A stretch of DNA of 64,000 bases, from positions 248,001 through 312,000 of the forward strand of contig NZ_SWBR01000003.1 of NCBI RefSeq assembly GCF_005116505.1, written 5' to 3'. The notes under the pieces were generated by a model. It worked only from the letters and a program-made list of their open reading frames with translations, did no database searches and had not been told where the DNA came from. This document shows positions 27,141-35,182 of the stretch, in pieces. The position numbers and the translations under genes were made by a program. Each line of letters starts with the position of its first letter. Position 1 is the stretch's first letter. Source of the DNA: Pedobacter polaris. Lineage in GTDB: Bacteria; Bacteroidota; Bacteroidia; Sphingobacteriales; Sphingobacteriaceae.

Positions 27141-30116
27141 ATGAGTGAAGAATTAGACAACAATTTAAACGAAGATGCCTTACCGGATAATCCGGAAAAT
27201 AAACATTCAGTTATCCCAATTAACGGACTTTATGAAAATTGGTTTCTCGATTATGCTTCTTATGTAATTCTGGATAGGGCGGTGCCTCATATACACGATG
27301 GTTTAAAACCTGTGCAGCGCCGTATTATGCATTCGCTAAAAGAAATGGATGATGGGCGTTTTAATAAAGCCGCAAACGTAATTGGGAATACCATGAAATA
27401 CCATCCGCATGGAGATGCCTCTATTGGCGATGCGATGGTACAGATAGGCCAAAAAGATTTACTAATTGATTGCCAAGGAAACTGGGGCGATCCGATTACG
27501 GGAGATAGTGCAGCGGCACCTCGTTACATCGAAGCTCGATTATCAAAATTTGCCAATGATGTTGTTTTTAATGCCGATACGACAATTTGGCAATTAAGTT
27601 ATGATGGGAGAAACAGCGAACCGGTTACTTTACCAGTTAAGTTTCCATTGCTTTTGGCGCAAGGAGCAGAGGGTATTGCCGTTGGTTTAGCTACCAAAGT
27701 AATGCCACACAATTTTATAGAATTGATTGATGCTTCTATTGAAATTTTAAAGGGAAATAGAAGTAATATTTTACCAGATTTCTTTACTGGAGGAATGGCT
27801 GATTTCTCTAACTACAATGAAGGGATGCGTGGTGGTAGAATTAGAGTTAGGGCAAAAATTACCGAAAAAGATAAAAAAACTTTGGTCATTACCGAAGTTC
27901 CATATAGCACAACTACTGGTTCTGTAATTGATAGTATTTTGGCTGCCAACGACAAGGGCAAAATTAAAATCAAAAAAATTGAAGACAATACTGCGGCTAA
28001 TGTAGAAATTGTAATTCAGCTGGCACCAGGTATCTCACCTGATGTTACTATCGATGCTTTGTATGCGTTTACAGCTTGTGAGGTTTCCATTTCTCCAAAT
28101 ACATGTATCATTAAAGATGATAAACCTCATTTTTTAACCGTAAATGATATTTTAGAGCAAAATACAAAACACACTAAATTCTTACTTAAACGTGAATTAG
28201 AAATCCGTTTGCACGAGTTGCAAGAGCGAATTTTCTTTAGTTCACTGTTAAAGATTTTCATTCAGGAAGGGATGTACAAAAATCCTGAGTACGAGAATTC
28301 TGCTGATTTTGAAGGAGTGGTTACTGTGTTGAATTTGTTGTTTGATCCTTTTAAGCCGTCGTTATATAGAGAAATTTTACCTGAAGATTTCAAAAAGCTA
28401 ATCGATAAGCCAATGAGTAGCATTACTCGTTTTGATGTGAAAAAGGCTGATGAACAAATGAAAGCTTTAGAAGATGAGATTAAAGTAGTTAAAGGTCATT
28501 TACGTCATTTAACAGATTATGCAATTGCTTGGTATCAGAAACTGAAAGACAAATATGGTAAGGGTAGAGAACGAAAAACAGAAATACGTTTATTCGATAA
28601 GGTAGAGGCAAGTAAAGTTGCTTTAGCAAATGTAAAATTGTACATGAACCGTGAAGATGGTTTTATTGGTACTGGCTTAAAGAAAGACGAATTTGTAGCT
28701 GATTGTTCTGATATAGATGAAATCATTGTATTTCGTGAAGATGGAAAATGCATCGTCTCTAAAGTTGCAGATAAGACTTTTGTAGGTAAAGGCATCATTC
28801 ATGCACAAGTATTTAAAAAAGGAGATGAGCGTACGGTTTATAATATGATTTATAAAGACGGAGCGAGTGGTACAAATTATATTAAACGTTTTGCAGTTTT
28901 GGGTGTAACTCGAGATAAGGAATATGATTTAACTAAAGGAAGCAAAGGCTCTAAAACTTTATATTTCACAGCAAATCCTAATGGCGAGGCAGAAATTATT
29001 AATATTCAGCTTAAACCCCATTCTAAATTAAAGAAATTGCAGTTCGACGTAGATTTTGCTGAAACTGCAATTAAAGGTCGTGCTTCACAGGGAAACATAG
29101 TATCTAAATATCCTATTAAAAAGGTTTTACTAAAAACTAAAGGTGTTTCTACCTTATCAGGACTAAAGATTTGGTACGATGAATTATTGAAACGTTTAAA
29201 TGTTGATGGTAGAGGGAAATACTTAGGCGAATTTGATGGGGATGATAAGATTTTGCAGGTTAATGCCGCAGGTTGGTATGAGTTAACTTCGTTCGATTTA
29301 AGTAATCACTTTGATCCAGGCATTGTACTCATGCAAAAATTCGATCCTGAGAAAGTTTATGGATTGGTACATTTTGATACCAAAGCCAAAAATTATTTCG
29401 TAAAAAGATTTGTATTCGAACTACAACCTGCTGGAAAAGAGGTAAGTATCATTAGTGAAGAACAAGGATCTAAAATGATCTTTATAACTGGAAAGCCAGA
29501 TGCAACATTGCAAATTGATGTAGAGAAAGGTAAATCGAAAACACCCGAAACTTTAACAGTAGAATTAGCTGGATTAATTGATGTAAAGGGGTTAAAAGCC
29601 AATGGCAATAGACTTTCTCCACACGAAGTTAAACAAGTTGTTTTGGTAAATGCAGAGCCTGAGATTGGTATAGAATTAGTTGAGCCAATAATAGTAGATG
29701 ATGTTGAACCAACTGTTGCAGAAGTTGATGGTGAGCAGGAAAGTTTTACTGAAGACAATGCTACAGCTGATGAAAACGAAGCAACCGAATCAACTGAAAT
29801 TGTGCAAGAAATGACGATTGAAGAAATCATTCCTGAAATAGTAGAAGAAGCAGAATTGCCTGAGATTAAGGTAACGCACGTAGAAAAGCCGATACAAGAG
29901 ACTCCGAAGAAAAAGCCAGTGTTTAAGTCAGAAACACCAAAAGTAGAGCCCAAACCTGAGGTCAAGAAGAAGGTGGAGGTTGTGAAATCAAAGGAAGAAG
30001 AACCAAAGCCTGATACCAAACAGGAAGAACCAAAACCTGTAAAAAAAGTAGACTTTGAAATTACCAATCCAGATGATATTAAAATTGACGATAAAGGTCA
30101 ATTAGGCTTTTTCTAA
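27141..30116 (+). CDS. parC: DNA topoisomerase IV subunit A
   Basis: A 991-residue type IIA topoisomerase breakage-reunion subunit. LKPVQRRIMHSLKEMDDGRF and the catalytic Tyr129 in APRYIEARLSK are visible, followed by a coiled-coil/gate region and a beta-propeller-like C-terminal region. Residues after about 850 form a long acidic then Lys/Pro-rich tail, likely disordered, that ends in KGQLGFF. The tail makes it longer than typical ParC. It pairs with ParE encoded at 13623. Confidence 0.9.
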   Translation: MSEELDNNLNEDALPDNPENKHSVIPINGLYENWFLDYASYVILDRAVPHIHDGLKPVQRRIMHSLKEMDDGRFNKAANVIGNTMKYHPHGDASIGDAMVQIGQKDLLIDCQGNWGDPITGDSAAAPRYIEARLSKFANDVVFNADTTIWQLSYDGRNSEPVTLPVKFPLLLAQGAEGIAVGLATKVMPHNFIELIDASIEILKGNRSNILPDFFTGGMADFSNYNEGMRGGRIRVRAKITEKDKKTLVITEVPYSTTTGSVIDSILAANDKGKIKIKKIEDNTAANVEIVIQLAPGISPDVTIDALYAFTACEVSISPNTCIIKDDKPHFLTVNDILEQNTKHTKFLLKRELEIRLHELQERIFFSSLLKIFIQEGMYKNPEYENSADFEGVVTVLNLLFDPFKPSLYREILPEDFKKLIDKPMSSITRFDVKKADEQMKALEDEIKVVKGHLRHLTDYAIAWYQKLKDKYGKGRERKTEIRLFDKVEASKVALANVKLYMNREDGFIGTGLKKDEFVADCSDIDEIIVFREDGKCIVSKVADKTFVGKGIIHAQVFKKGDERTVYNMIYKDGASGTNYIKRFAVLGVTRDKEYDLTKGSKGSKTLYFTANPNGEAEIINIQLKPHSKLKKLQFDVDFAETAIKGRASQGNIVSKYPIKKVLLKTKGVSTLSGLKIWYDELLKRLNVDGRGKYLGEFDGDDKILQVNAAGWYELTSFDLSNHFDPGIVLMQKFDPEKVYGLVHFDTKAKNYFVKRFVFELQPAGKEVSIISEEQGSKMIFITGKPDATLQIDVEKGKSKTPETLTVELAGLIDVKGLKANGNRLSPHEVKQVVLVNAEPEIGIELVEPIIVDDVEPTVAEVDGEQESFTEDNATADENEATESTEIVQEMTIEEIIPEIVEEAELPEIKVTHVEKPIQETPKKKPVFKSETPKVEPKPEVKKKVEVVKSKEEEPKPDTKQEEPKPVKKVDFEITNPDDIKIDDKGQLGFF

Positions 30117-30123
30117 ACCTTTT

Positions 30124-30167
30124 AACCACATAGATACATAGAAAACATAGCTATGTGCCTATGTGGT
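30124..30167 (+). repeat. long hairpin after parC
   Basis: ACCACATAG and CTATGTGGT form the outer stem, and ACATAG/CTATGT continues it with one mismatch. The right arm recurs as a direct repeat, with TATGTGCCTATGTGGTAAAT at 30152 and again at 30317. A second hairpin, TGGTTGGTG-gct-CACCAACCA, lies at 30204-30224. Either could end parC transcription, but neither has a strong T tract. Confidence 0.6.
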
Positions 30168-30341
30168 AAATATTGTCCGTTCAAAAAAATCCTTTCAGCT
30201 CCTTGGTTGGTGGCTCACCAACCATTAATTATAACATATACCCTCTATTGTTGGTATTACCACCAATCATCACAATAGTAACATTATTTATTTTTCGCTT
30301 AAGCCATTTAAAACAATATGTGCCTATGTGGTAAATAACAG

Positions 30342-30371
30342 TTTGTTTTAATCTTTTTAAATCTATATTTG
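30342..30371 (+). promoter_or_regulatory. Bacteroidota-type promoter of the TPP-riboswitch unit
   Basis: A TTTG -33 element at 30342-30345 and an exact TAnnTTTG -7 element (TATATTTG) at 30364-30371 are separated by 18 bases. Transcription should begin about 30377, right at the first bases of the aptamer. Confidence 0.75.
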
Positions 30372-30375
30372 CATC

Positions 30376-30551
30376 ACTCAAGGGGTGCTGGCTTTTAGCA
30401 AACTCAAATTGTAAAAGCTAGCTGAGATTATACCCATTTTAAAGGTAGAAGGTAAAAGGTAAGAAGGTAGAGGGGAAACCCTAAGCCCTAAACCTTCCAG
30501 CCCTTTAAATGTACCTGATCTGGATAATGCCAGCGTAGGGAGAGGTTGAGT
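30376..30551 (+). promoter_or_regulatory. TPP (thiamine pyrophosphate) riboswitch
   Basis: The conserved parts of the THI element are present in order: ACTCAAGGGGTGC, GCTGAGATTATACCC, ACCTGATCTGGATAATGCCA, and GCGTAGGGA, with ACTCA/TGAGT closing P1. The P2 arm is extended (GGCTTTT / AAAAGCT). The variable P3 arm is enlarged by about 75 bases (30435-30511), closed by near-complementary CATTTTAAAGG and CCCTTTAAATG. It lies 70 bases before pnuT and should reduce its expression when thiamine pyrophosphate is plentiful. Confidence 0.93.
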
Positions 30552-30620
30552 TTACAATGCTGTTTCGCCCTGTAACAGCTTTTATTAATTTTTTAATTGT
30601 CTTAACAGACTGCATTGTAA

Positions 30621-31247
30621 ATGATGAATTTTCAAGAATGGTTTATGCTGTTTCAGCAACAAATTGTAAAAACTTCCTTAATCGAGTGGATTGCTGTAGG
30701 GTTTGGGATTTCGGAAGTATTACTCGCCAAGAAGAATAATATTTGGCTTTATCCAACTGGTATCATATCTATTTTACTATCTATGTTTTTATTGCTTAAA
30801 GTGAAATTATATGCAGAAACACTTTTGAGCATGTATTATTTGGTAATGAGTATTTACGGTTGGCTTTTATGGAAAAAACGAAAGTTAGAAGTACAAATCC
30901 AAGTTTCATGGTGCACAAATAAAGAAATTACAATTGCTGTGCTTATTTCTACTATAGGTTTTTTGATATTGTATATAGTTTTAAAATATTTTACTGATTC
31001 TGATGTGCCAATATGGGATGCTTTCGTATCCTCAACTGCATGGGCAGGAATGTGGCTTTTGGCAAAGCGTAAAATAGAAAACTGGATATTTTTGAATATT
31101 TCAAATCTGTTTGCTATTCCATTATTAATCCATAAAAAGCTCGCTATGTTTGCAGTATTAACCACAATACTATTTATTGTTGCAATTTTTGGCTTTATAG
31201 AATGGAAAAAAATAGAACAAAAAAGAAAATTGGTATTAGCTAATTAA
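30621..31247 (+). CDS. pnuT: PnuC-family thiamine transporter PnuT
   Basis: A 208-residue membrane protein of the PnuC family with about seven helices. WIAVGFGISEVLLAKKNNIWLYPTG and YYLVMSIYGWLLW are family signatures. The family also moves nicotinamide riboside, but the TPP riboswitch directly upstream makes thiamine the likely substrate. An alternative start at the next codon (ATG at 30624) exists. The next gene begins 4 bases after the stop, so the two are probably co-transcribed and share riboswitch control. Confidence 0.9.
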   Translation: MMNFQEWFMLFQQQIVKTSLIEWIAVGFGISEVLLAKKNNIWLYPTGIISILLSMFLLLKVKLYAETLLSMYYLVMSIYGWLLWKKRKLEVQIQVSWCTNKEITIAVLISTIGFLILYIVLKYFTDSDVPIWDAFVSSTAWAGMWLLAKRKIENWIFLNISNLFAIPLLIHKKLAMFAVLTTILFIVAIFGFIEWKKIEQKRKLVLAN

Positions 31248-31251
31248 ACGG

Positions 31252-32340
31252 ATGGAAGAACTATTGAAATTAGTAGATAAAAACAAGATTTTAGCATATG
31301 CAGGTATTGCAGAAACACTTGGTCAATTGCATCCAGAGGTAATAGAAATAGCAATTAAAGAGCAATGGTTTAAATTATATGTGCCAGAAGTTTATGGCGG
31401 ACCCGCTAAAATACTTCCAGAAATATTAAGATTATTAGAAGAGTTGGCTTATTTAGATGGGAGTTTAGGTTGGACAGTTACACTTTGTAGTGGAGCTGGT
31501 TGGTTTGCAGGGTTTTTAGATCCAGAATTAGCTAAAGAAGTTTTTGCCAATAGAGAAGTTTGCTTTGCAGGCAGTGGCGCAGTAGGGGGAACTGCTATTA
31601 AAACTGATAATGGATATGTTTTAAATGGACATTGGAATTATGCTAGTGGTGCGTTACATGCAACTATTTTTACAGCAAACTGCAAGCTAGAAAATGCAGA
31701 TGGTTCTCCGGTTCTATCAACTGACGGTGAACAACTCATTAGCTCTTTCATTTTATTTAAGGATGAAATCAATATTTTACCCGGTTGGTCTTACTTTGGT
31801 TTAATCGCTACTGGTAGTCATGCTTTTGAGGCAAAAGATTTGCATGTACCATTAAACAGAACTTTTCAGATCAATAAAGAGATAAAGGTTGATATCCCTG
31901 GATTCGACTATCCATTTTTACAATTGGCAGAAACTACATTAGCTGTAAATAGCGCTGGCATGGCTAAGCATTTTTTACAATTAACAGAAGAATTGTTTTA
32001 TGGCAGAACAGGGATAAAACGTTACAAGGAAAATCAAATGCTTTATTTTGATGCAGAATTTAAGCAATGTAAGGCAGAATTTGAACAAGTTCGTAACGTA
32101 TTTTATGAAGCCTTTGATTTATCATGGAGTAGTTTGATAAATGAAAAAAGCATTAAAGAAGATTTGCTGAAAGAAGTAAGTTTAGTAAGTAGGAAGTTAG
32201 CCCATACAAGCAGAAGAATTACAGATACGCTTTTCCCTTATTGTGGATTAGAAGCGGCAAAAAAGGAATCAGAAATTAATAGGGTTTGGCGTGATATACA
32301 TACCGCAAGTCAACACTCACTTTTAACATTTGAGGATTAA
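31252..32340 (+). CDS. acyl-CoA-dehydrogenase-fold flavoprotein
   Basis: A 362-residue protein of the acyl-CoA dehydrogenase superfamily. The N-terminal helical part has LYVPEVYGGPAKILPE, the middle has GWTVTLCSGAGW and LNGHWNYASGA, and the C-terminus ends in EINRVWRDIHTASQHSLL, which recalls the class D flavin monooxygenase branch more than true fatty acid dehydrogenases. No catalytic glutamate of the usual dehydrogenases is obvious. Its place directly behind pnuT, under a TPP riboswitch, suggests a role in thiamine or thiamine-precursor salvage. That is inference only. Confidence 0.75.
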   Translation: MEELLKLVDKNKILAYAGIAETLGQLHPEVIEIAIKEQWFKLYVPEVYGGPAKILPEILRLLEELAYLDGSLGWTVTLCSGAGWFAGFLDPELAKEVFANREVCFAGSGAVGGTAIKTDNGYVLNGHWNYASGALHATIFTANCKLENADGSPVLSTDGEQLISSFILFKDEINILPGWSYFGLIATGSHAFEAKDLHVPLNRTFQINKEIKVDIPGFDYPFLQLAETTLAVNSAGMAKHFLQLTEELFYGRTGIKRYKENQMLYFDAEFKQCKAEFEQVRNVFYEAFDLSWSSLINEKSIKEDLLKEVSLVSRKLAHTSRRITDTLFPYCGLEAAKKESEINRVWRDIHTASQHSLLTFED

Positions 32341-32362
32341 CTCTTTAGTATTAGAATTTTTG

Positions 32363-33781
32363 CTAAAGTGTTTTATTTTTCATTTTTTCATATGCTTGGC
32401 CTGCTCTGAGGACATAATCAGCATTTACATTTTCCTTTTTTGCTAAATCCATCGCTATTTTTTGAGTAACCAATGCTTCGTTATATATACCCATAGCATA
32501 ATAAATATGTGCTAATGTATCATAATAACTTGATTTAGGATCTAATTCTATAGCCCGTTTACTCCAAATCATTGCTTTAGAAAGATGATTAATATTTTTA
32601 GTTCCCGTTTGATAGAATTTATAAGCGATGTTATTTAGTTCATTGGAATATTGATTTGTGGCCGTAACTGCAGTGAAAGTCATCTCTGTACGGGTAACTT
32701 TCTGTGTTGGGTTTAACCTTAAAAGACTATCGATTTTTTCTTTAGACGCCATTTTTCGATTTGAATTATCTGGCATTTGCCTTCTCATCTTTTCTAAATC
32801 TTCAGCCTTATTCTTTTTATCTAGTTTTTTTATAGAATCCGCACTCAATTTCATATAATGCCTGTCGTAAAAACTTATGGCACTTCTAAAGTATGAAGTA
32901 GTGTCTCTTACGGCATTGTAATAGGCCAACATTCTTGTCTCAAAAGCTTTTTCACCTTTGTCTCGGTTTGAATTCCAAGTGCCTCTAACAAAATTTGCAA
33001 CTTGGTATGCCTTATTTATGTTTTTTTCTTTTACAGCAGCATTATAACTATTCATTATAATCGCATTATTAATTGCTACACGTTTATCTAATGGTTCTTG
33101 CTGATAGATCTTATTAAAAATTGCTAGATTAGTTCGGCTAAATTTGTAAGCATTTCCATCTAATTGTGGCCCAGCTTCAAGAATAAATAACACTGTTTCA
33201 TAATCATTAAAATCGCCAACTTTTAACATATTTACATAATCTTCAATTAATTCAGAATTGTCAGTAATTCCATTTTTCTTCCTTAGGTTAATTAACTGTT
33301 TAAGTATTTGGATATCTGTTTTATTTGCTTCATGAGCTTTTGCTAATGTAGTCATCGATTCCTCCTTACTCATTAATAAGGCTTTATCCATCATCGTTAA
33401 ATACTTAGATTTATCAGATGAATAACCGAAATCTTTATAAAAAAGATCTTGATTAGTATGCATAAATAGAAATGAAGGGAAATTAGTGATTTTATAAGTC
33501 GAAATTATTTTTCTCATCACTGTATCAGCAAAGTTAGCCTCAAAGACAATAAAATTTGCTTTCATCTTATTTATCACATCATCTTCTTTAATAGCTTGAT
33601 TTGGCTTTATTTTGGCCGCCATTTCGTCTGATGGTTTAACATTAATGATTAATAAAAGTGGTTTTTGTCTCTCTTGAGCAAGTTCAATTGCCTTTTGATA
33701 AGTTTTGGCATCACTTAAACTTTGAGAAATAGCAGCAAAAGGGAGAAGAATTAGGAATGTTAAATTTAGAATGATTTTCAT
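32363..33781 (-). CDS. secreted thioredoxin-fold / TPR-like protein
   Basis: A 472-residue protein with a cleavable signal peptide (FLILLPFAAISQS). Residues about 25-130 resemble a thioredoxin-like domain (KPLLLIINVKPSDEM, YKITNFPSFLFMHTNQDLF with a cis-proline-like P), but no CxxC is present, so it should not act as a disulfide reductase. The C-terminal third has TPR-like helices (KAMIWSKRAIELDPKSSYYD). It is convergent with the flavoprotein gene. The function is unknown; a binding or scaffold role in the periplasm is likely. Confidence 0.65.
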   Translation of the reverse strand: MKIILNLTFLILLPFAAISQSLSDAKTYQKAIELAQERQKPLLLIINVKPSDEMAAKIKPNQAIKEDDVINKMKANFIVFEANFADTVMRKIISTYKITNFPSFLFMHTNQDLFYKDFGYSSDKSKYLTMMDKALLMSKEESMTTLAKAHEANKTDIQILKQLINLRKKNGITDNSELIEDYVNMLKVGDFNDYETVLFILEAGPQLDGNAYKFSRTNLAIFNKIYQQEPLDKRVAINNAIIMNSYNAAVKEKNINKAYQVANFVRGTWNSNRDKGEKAFETRMLAYYNAVRDTTSYFRSAISFYDRHYMKLSADSIKKLDKKNKAEDLEKMRRQMPDNSNRKMASKEKIDSLLRLNPTQKVTRTEMTFTAVTATNQYSNELNNIAYKFYQTGTKNINHLSKAMIWSKRAIELDPKSSYYDTLAHIYYAMGIYNEALVTQKIAMDLAKKENVNADYVLRAGQAYEKMKNKTL

Positions 33782-33805
33782 TTGATGTAGATATTTCTCT
33801 AATAT

Positions 33806-33838
33806 AAAAAATCCCCATTCAAATTAATCGAATGAGGA
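33806..33838 (-). terminator. intrinsic terminator for the lipoprotein gene at 33862
   Basis: On the minus strand TCCTCATTC and GAATGGGGA form a 9-bp stem with one G-T pair and a 9-base loop, followed by TTTTTT. Confidence 0.85.
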
Positions 33839-33861
33839 CTTAAAAATATTTATAAACCTAA

Positions 33862-34896
33862 TTATTGGTATTGAATATAACTAGGAATTGGTTTTAATTT
33901 CATTAACTCTTCTGGTGTCATTAAACGTTTTGGTTCTTTTTTCAAATCGTTTTTATAGAAAATTTTGAAACCAGTAAATTGAACAGGTTCTCCATAAATA
34001 AAATGACGATAAGTACCTAATTTTAAATCAGGTTCGCCCCAGCCATCCATATGCATAACAATTTGTACTTCTGGTCTTAACTTGATGCTTTTGTAATTTG
34101 TAACCATTTTTTTAGTGAAACGGTGTACCACAAATACCTTAGGTGTTAAATTATGTTTCTTAACAATGTCTGCTAAATAACCAGTTACATAATTTAAATC
34201 TGCAGCGTCATAAGTCCCTATTTTTTTGCCTGGCAATGAGCCATCTTTCATAGAGAATTCTGGGTCAATACCTAAATGTACATTAGGCATTTCCAAATAT
34301 TTTTGAATGTGAGGAAGTTCTGCTTTGATATTACTCAATGCTACTTGTAAATCTAAAAATACAATGGTATTAGGTCGCATCTTTGCAATTTTTAATACAG
34401 AATCAATCTGTTTGTTTCCCATTCTATTAATGTACTTACCATCTTTTCCAGGTGTACCACTTGCAACTGCAGCAATGTAGTGCAAGCCAGCTTGTACAGG
34501 GGTAGAAGGATCCACTTTTTCCCAACGTTTAATTTCTTTATTTAAACGAGACCACATTTCTTTTGGGGCATACTCGCCTAAAGCACCCATTTTTTTAGAA
34601 TGCAAGTTTCCATAATAAACAACAATGCGTTTAAAGGGTAAAATTGCACCATCAATTGGGTAAGGTTGATTTTTTACCGGCCACTTGCCTGTAGTATCGC
34701 CATTAGCTAATTTTTTTACTAATTGATCGTATTTTGCTGTATCTACTGGAGCACGTAAGTTATCTTCTTCAACTTTAGTTGTATCATTTGAAGCAGTTTT
34801 TGATCCAGGTTTTTTAGCATCAGAAGTACAATAAGCAAAAGTGCTTATTGTGGCTATTCCTATTAATAGACCACCTACAATTTTTGTTATTTTCAT
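33862..34896 (-). CDS. conserved lipoprotein of unknown function, possible TIM-barrel fold
   Basis: A 344-residue lipoprotein with lipobox FAYC (Cys23) and a charged linker (SDAKKPGSKTASNDTTKVEE). The mature part has alternating strand-helix patterns: RIVVYYGNLHSKKMG, AGLHYIAAVASG, TIVFLDLQVALS, HLGIDPEFSM, KVFVVHRFT, VQIVMHMDGWG. These are what a (beta/alpha)8 barrel would give, with acidic residues at strand ends, as in glycoside hydrolases. I do not recognise a specific family and assign no activity. It stands alone, with its own terminator and a possible promoter. Confidence 0.7.
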   Translation of the reverse strand: MKITKIVGGLLIGIATISTFAYCTSDAKKPGSKTASNDTTKVEEDNLRAPVDTAKYDQLVKKLANGDTTGKWPVKNQPYPIDGAILPFKRIVVYYGNLHSKKMGALGEYAPKEMWSRLNKEIKRWEKVDPSTPVQAGLHYIAAVASGTPGKDGKYINRMGNKQIDSVLKIAKMRPNTIVFLDLQVALSNIKAELPHIQKYLEMPNVHLGIDPEFSMKDGSLPGKKIGTYDAADLNYVTGYLADIVKKHNLTPKVFVVHRFTKKMVTNYKSIKLRPEVQIVMHMDGWGEPDLKLGTYRHFIYGEPVQFTGFKIFYKNDLKKEPKRLMTPEELMKLKPIPSYIQYQ

Positions 34897-34937
34897 GGGA
34901 TAGATATGATTAGTTTTTAGTTAAAATTCCAGTTTTG

Positions 34938-34945
34938 CAAAAATA
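34938..34945 (-). promoter_or_regulatory. possible -7 element for the lipoprotein gene
   Basis: The minus strand reads TATTTTTG, an exact TAnnTTTG match 41 bases before the ATG at 34896. No TTTG was found at the expected -33 position, so this is tentative. Confidence 0.4.
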
Positions 34946-35116
34946 CATCATTTCATCACAGCCTTGTATTATAATTATCCACACATTAACATTTGATATA
35001 AAATAAGTGGGAATTGGTATCCAAATGTATTCTTAAACTTTATATACACTACTATTCAAGAATTCTTCGTACTATAAAAAACCGCTATACAAGTGTTTAA
35101 AGTTTATTTTAAATAT

Positions 35117-35137
35117 TATTTGTAATTAGTCTAAATA
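35117..35137 (+). promoter_or_regulatory. Fur-like palindrome 1 upstream of the TonB receptor
   Basis: A 21-base degenerate palindrome with outer arms TATTT and AAATA. Its downstream half, GTCTAAATA, is close to that of the second palindrome 40 bases on. The arrangement fits an iron-responsive Fur-type operator. Confidence 0.45.
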
Positions 35138-35156
35138 AACTTTATCATTGCGTTAT

Positions 35157-35177
35157 TATTTGAAATCATTCTAAATA
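35157..35177 (+). promoter_or_regulatory. Fur-like palindrome 2 upstream of the TonB receptor
   Basis: TATTTGAAAT and ATTCTAAATA flank one central C; 16 of the 20 arm positions are complementary. It ends 5 bases before the receptor ATG, so binding here could block transcription or early elongation. Confidence 0.5.
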
Positions 35178-35182
35178 ACAAA

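Noticed and set aside
29393..30067. 224-codon open frame on the minus strand opposite the parC tail
   Set aside because: It is Ser/Thr-rich low-complexity sequence that mirrors the repetitive Glu/Lys codons of the ParC tail; no start signal or family match is evident.
30557..30739. Short open frame between the riboswitch and pnuT
   Set aside because: It overlaps the pnuT start in another frame and has no protein-like features.
31252..32340. Assigning the flavoprotein to fatty acid beta-oxidation
   Set aside because: The C-terminal motif and the TPP-riboswitch context do not fit, and no other beta-oxidation genes are nearby.
32342..32370. Bidirectional terminator between the flavoprotein and thioredoxin-like genes (CTTTAG / CTAAAG)
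   Set aside because: The stem is only 6 bp with a long AT loop and overlaps the end of a coding region; the support is too weak.
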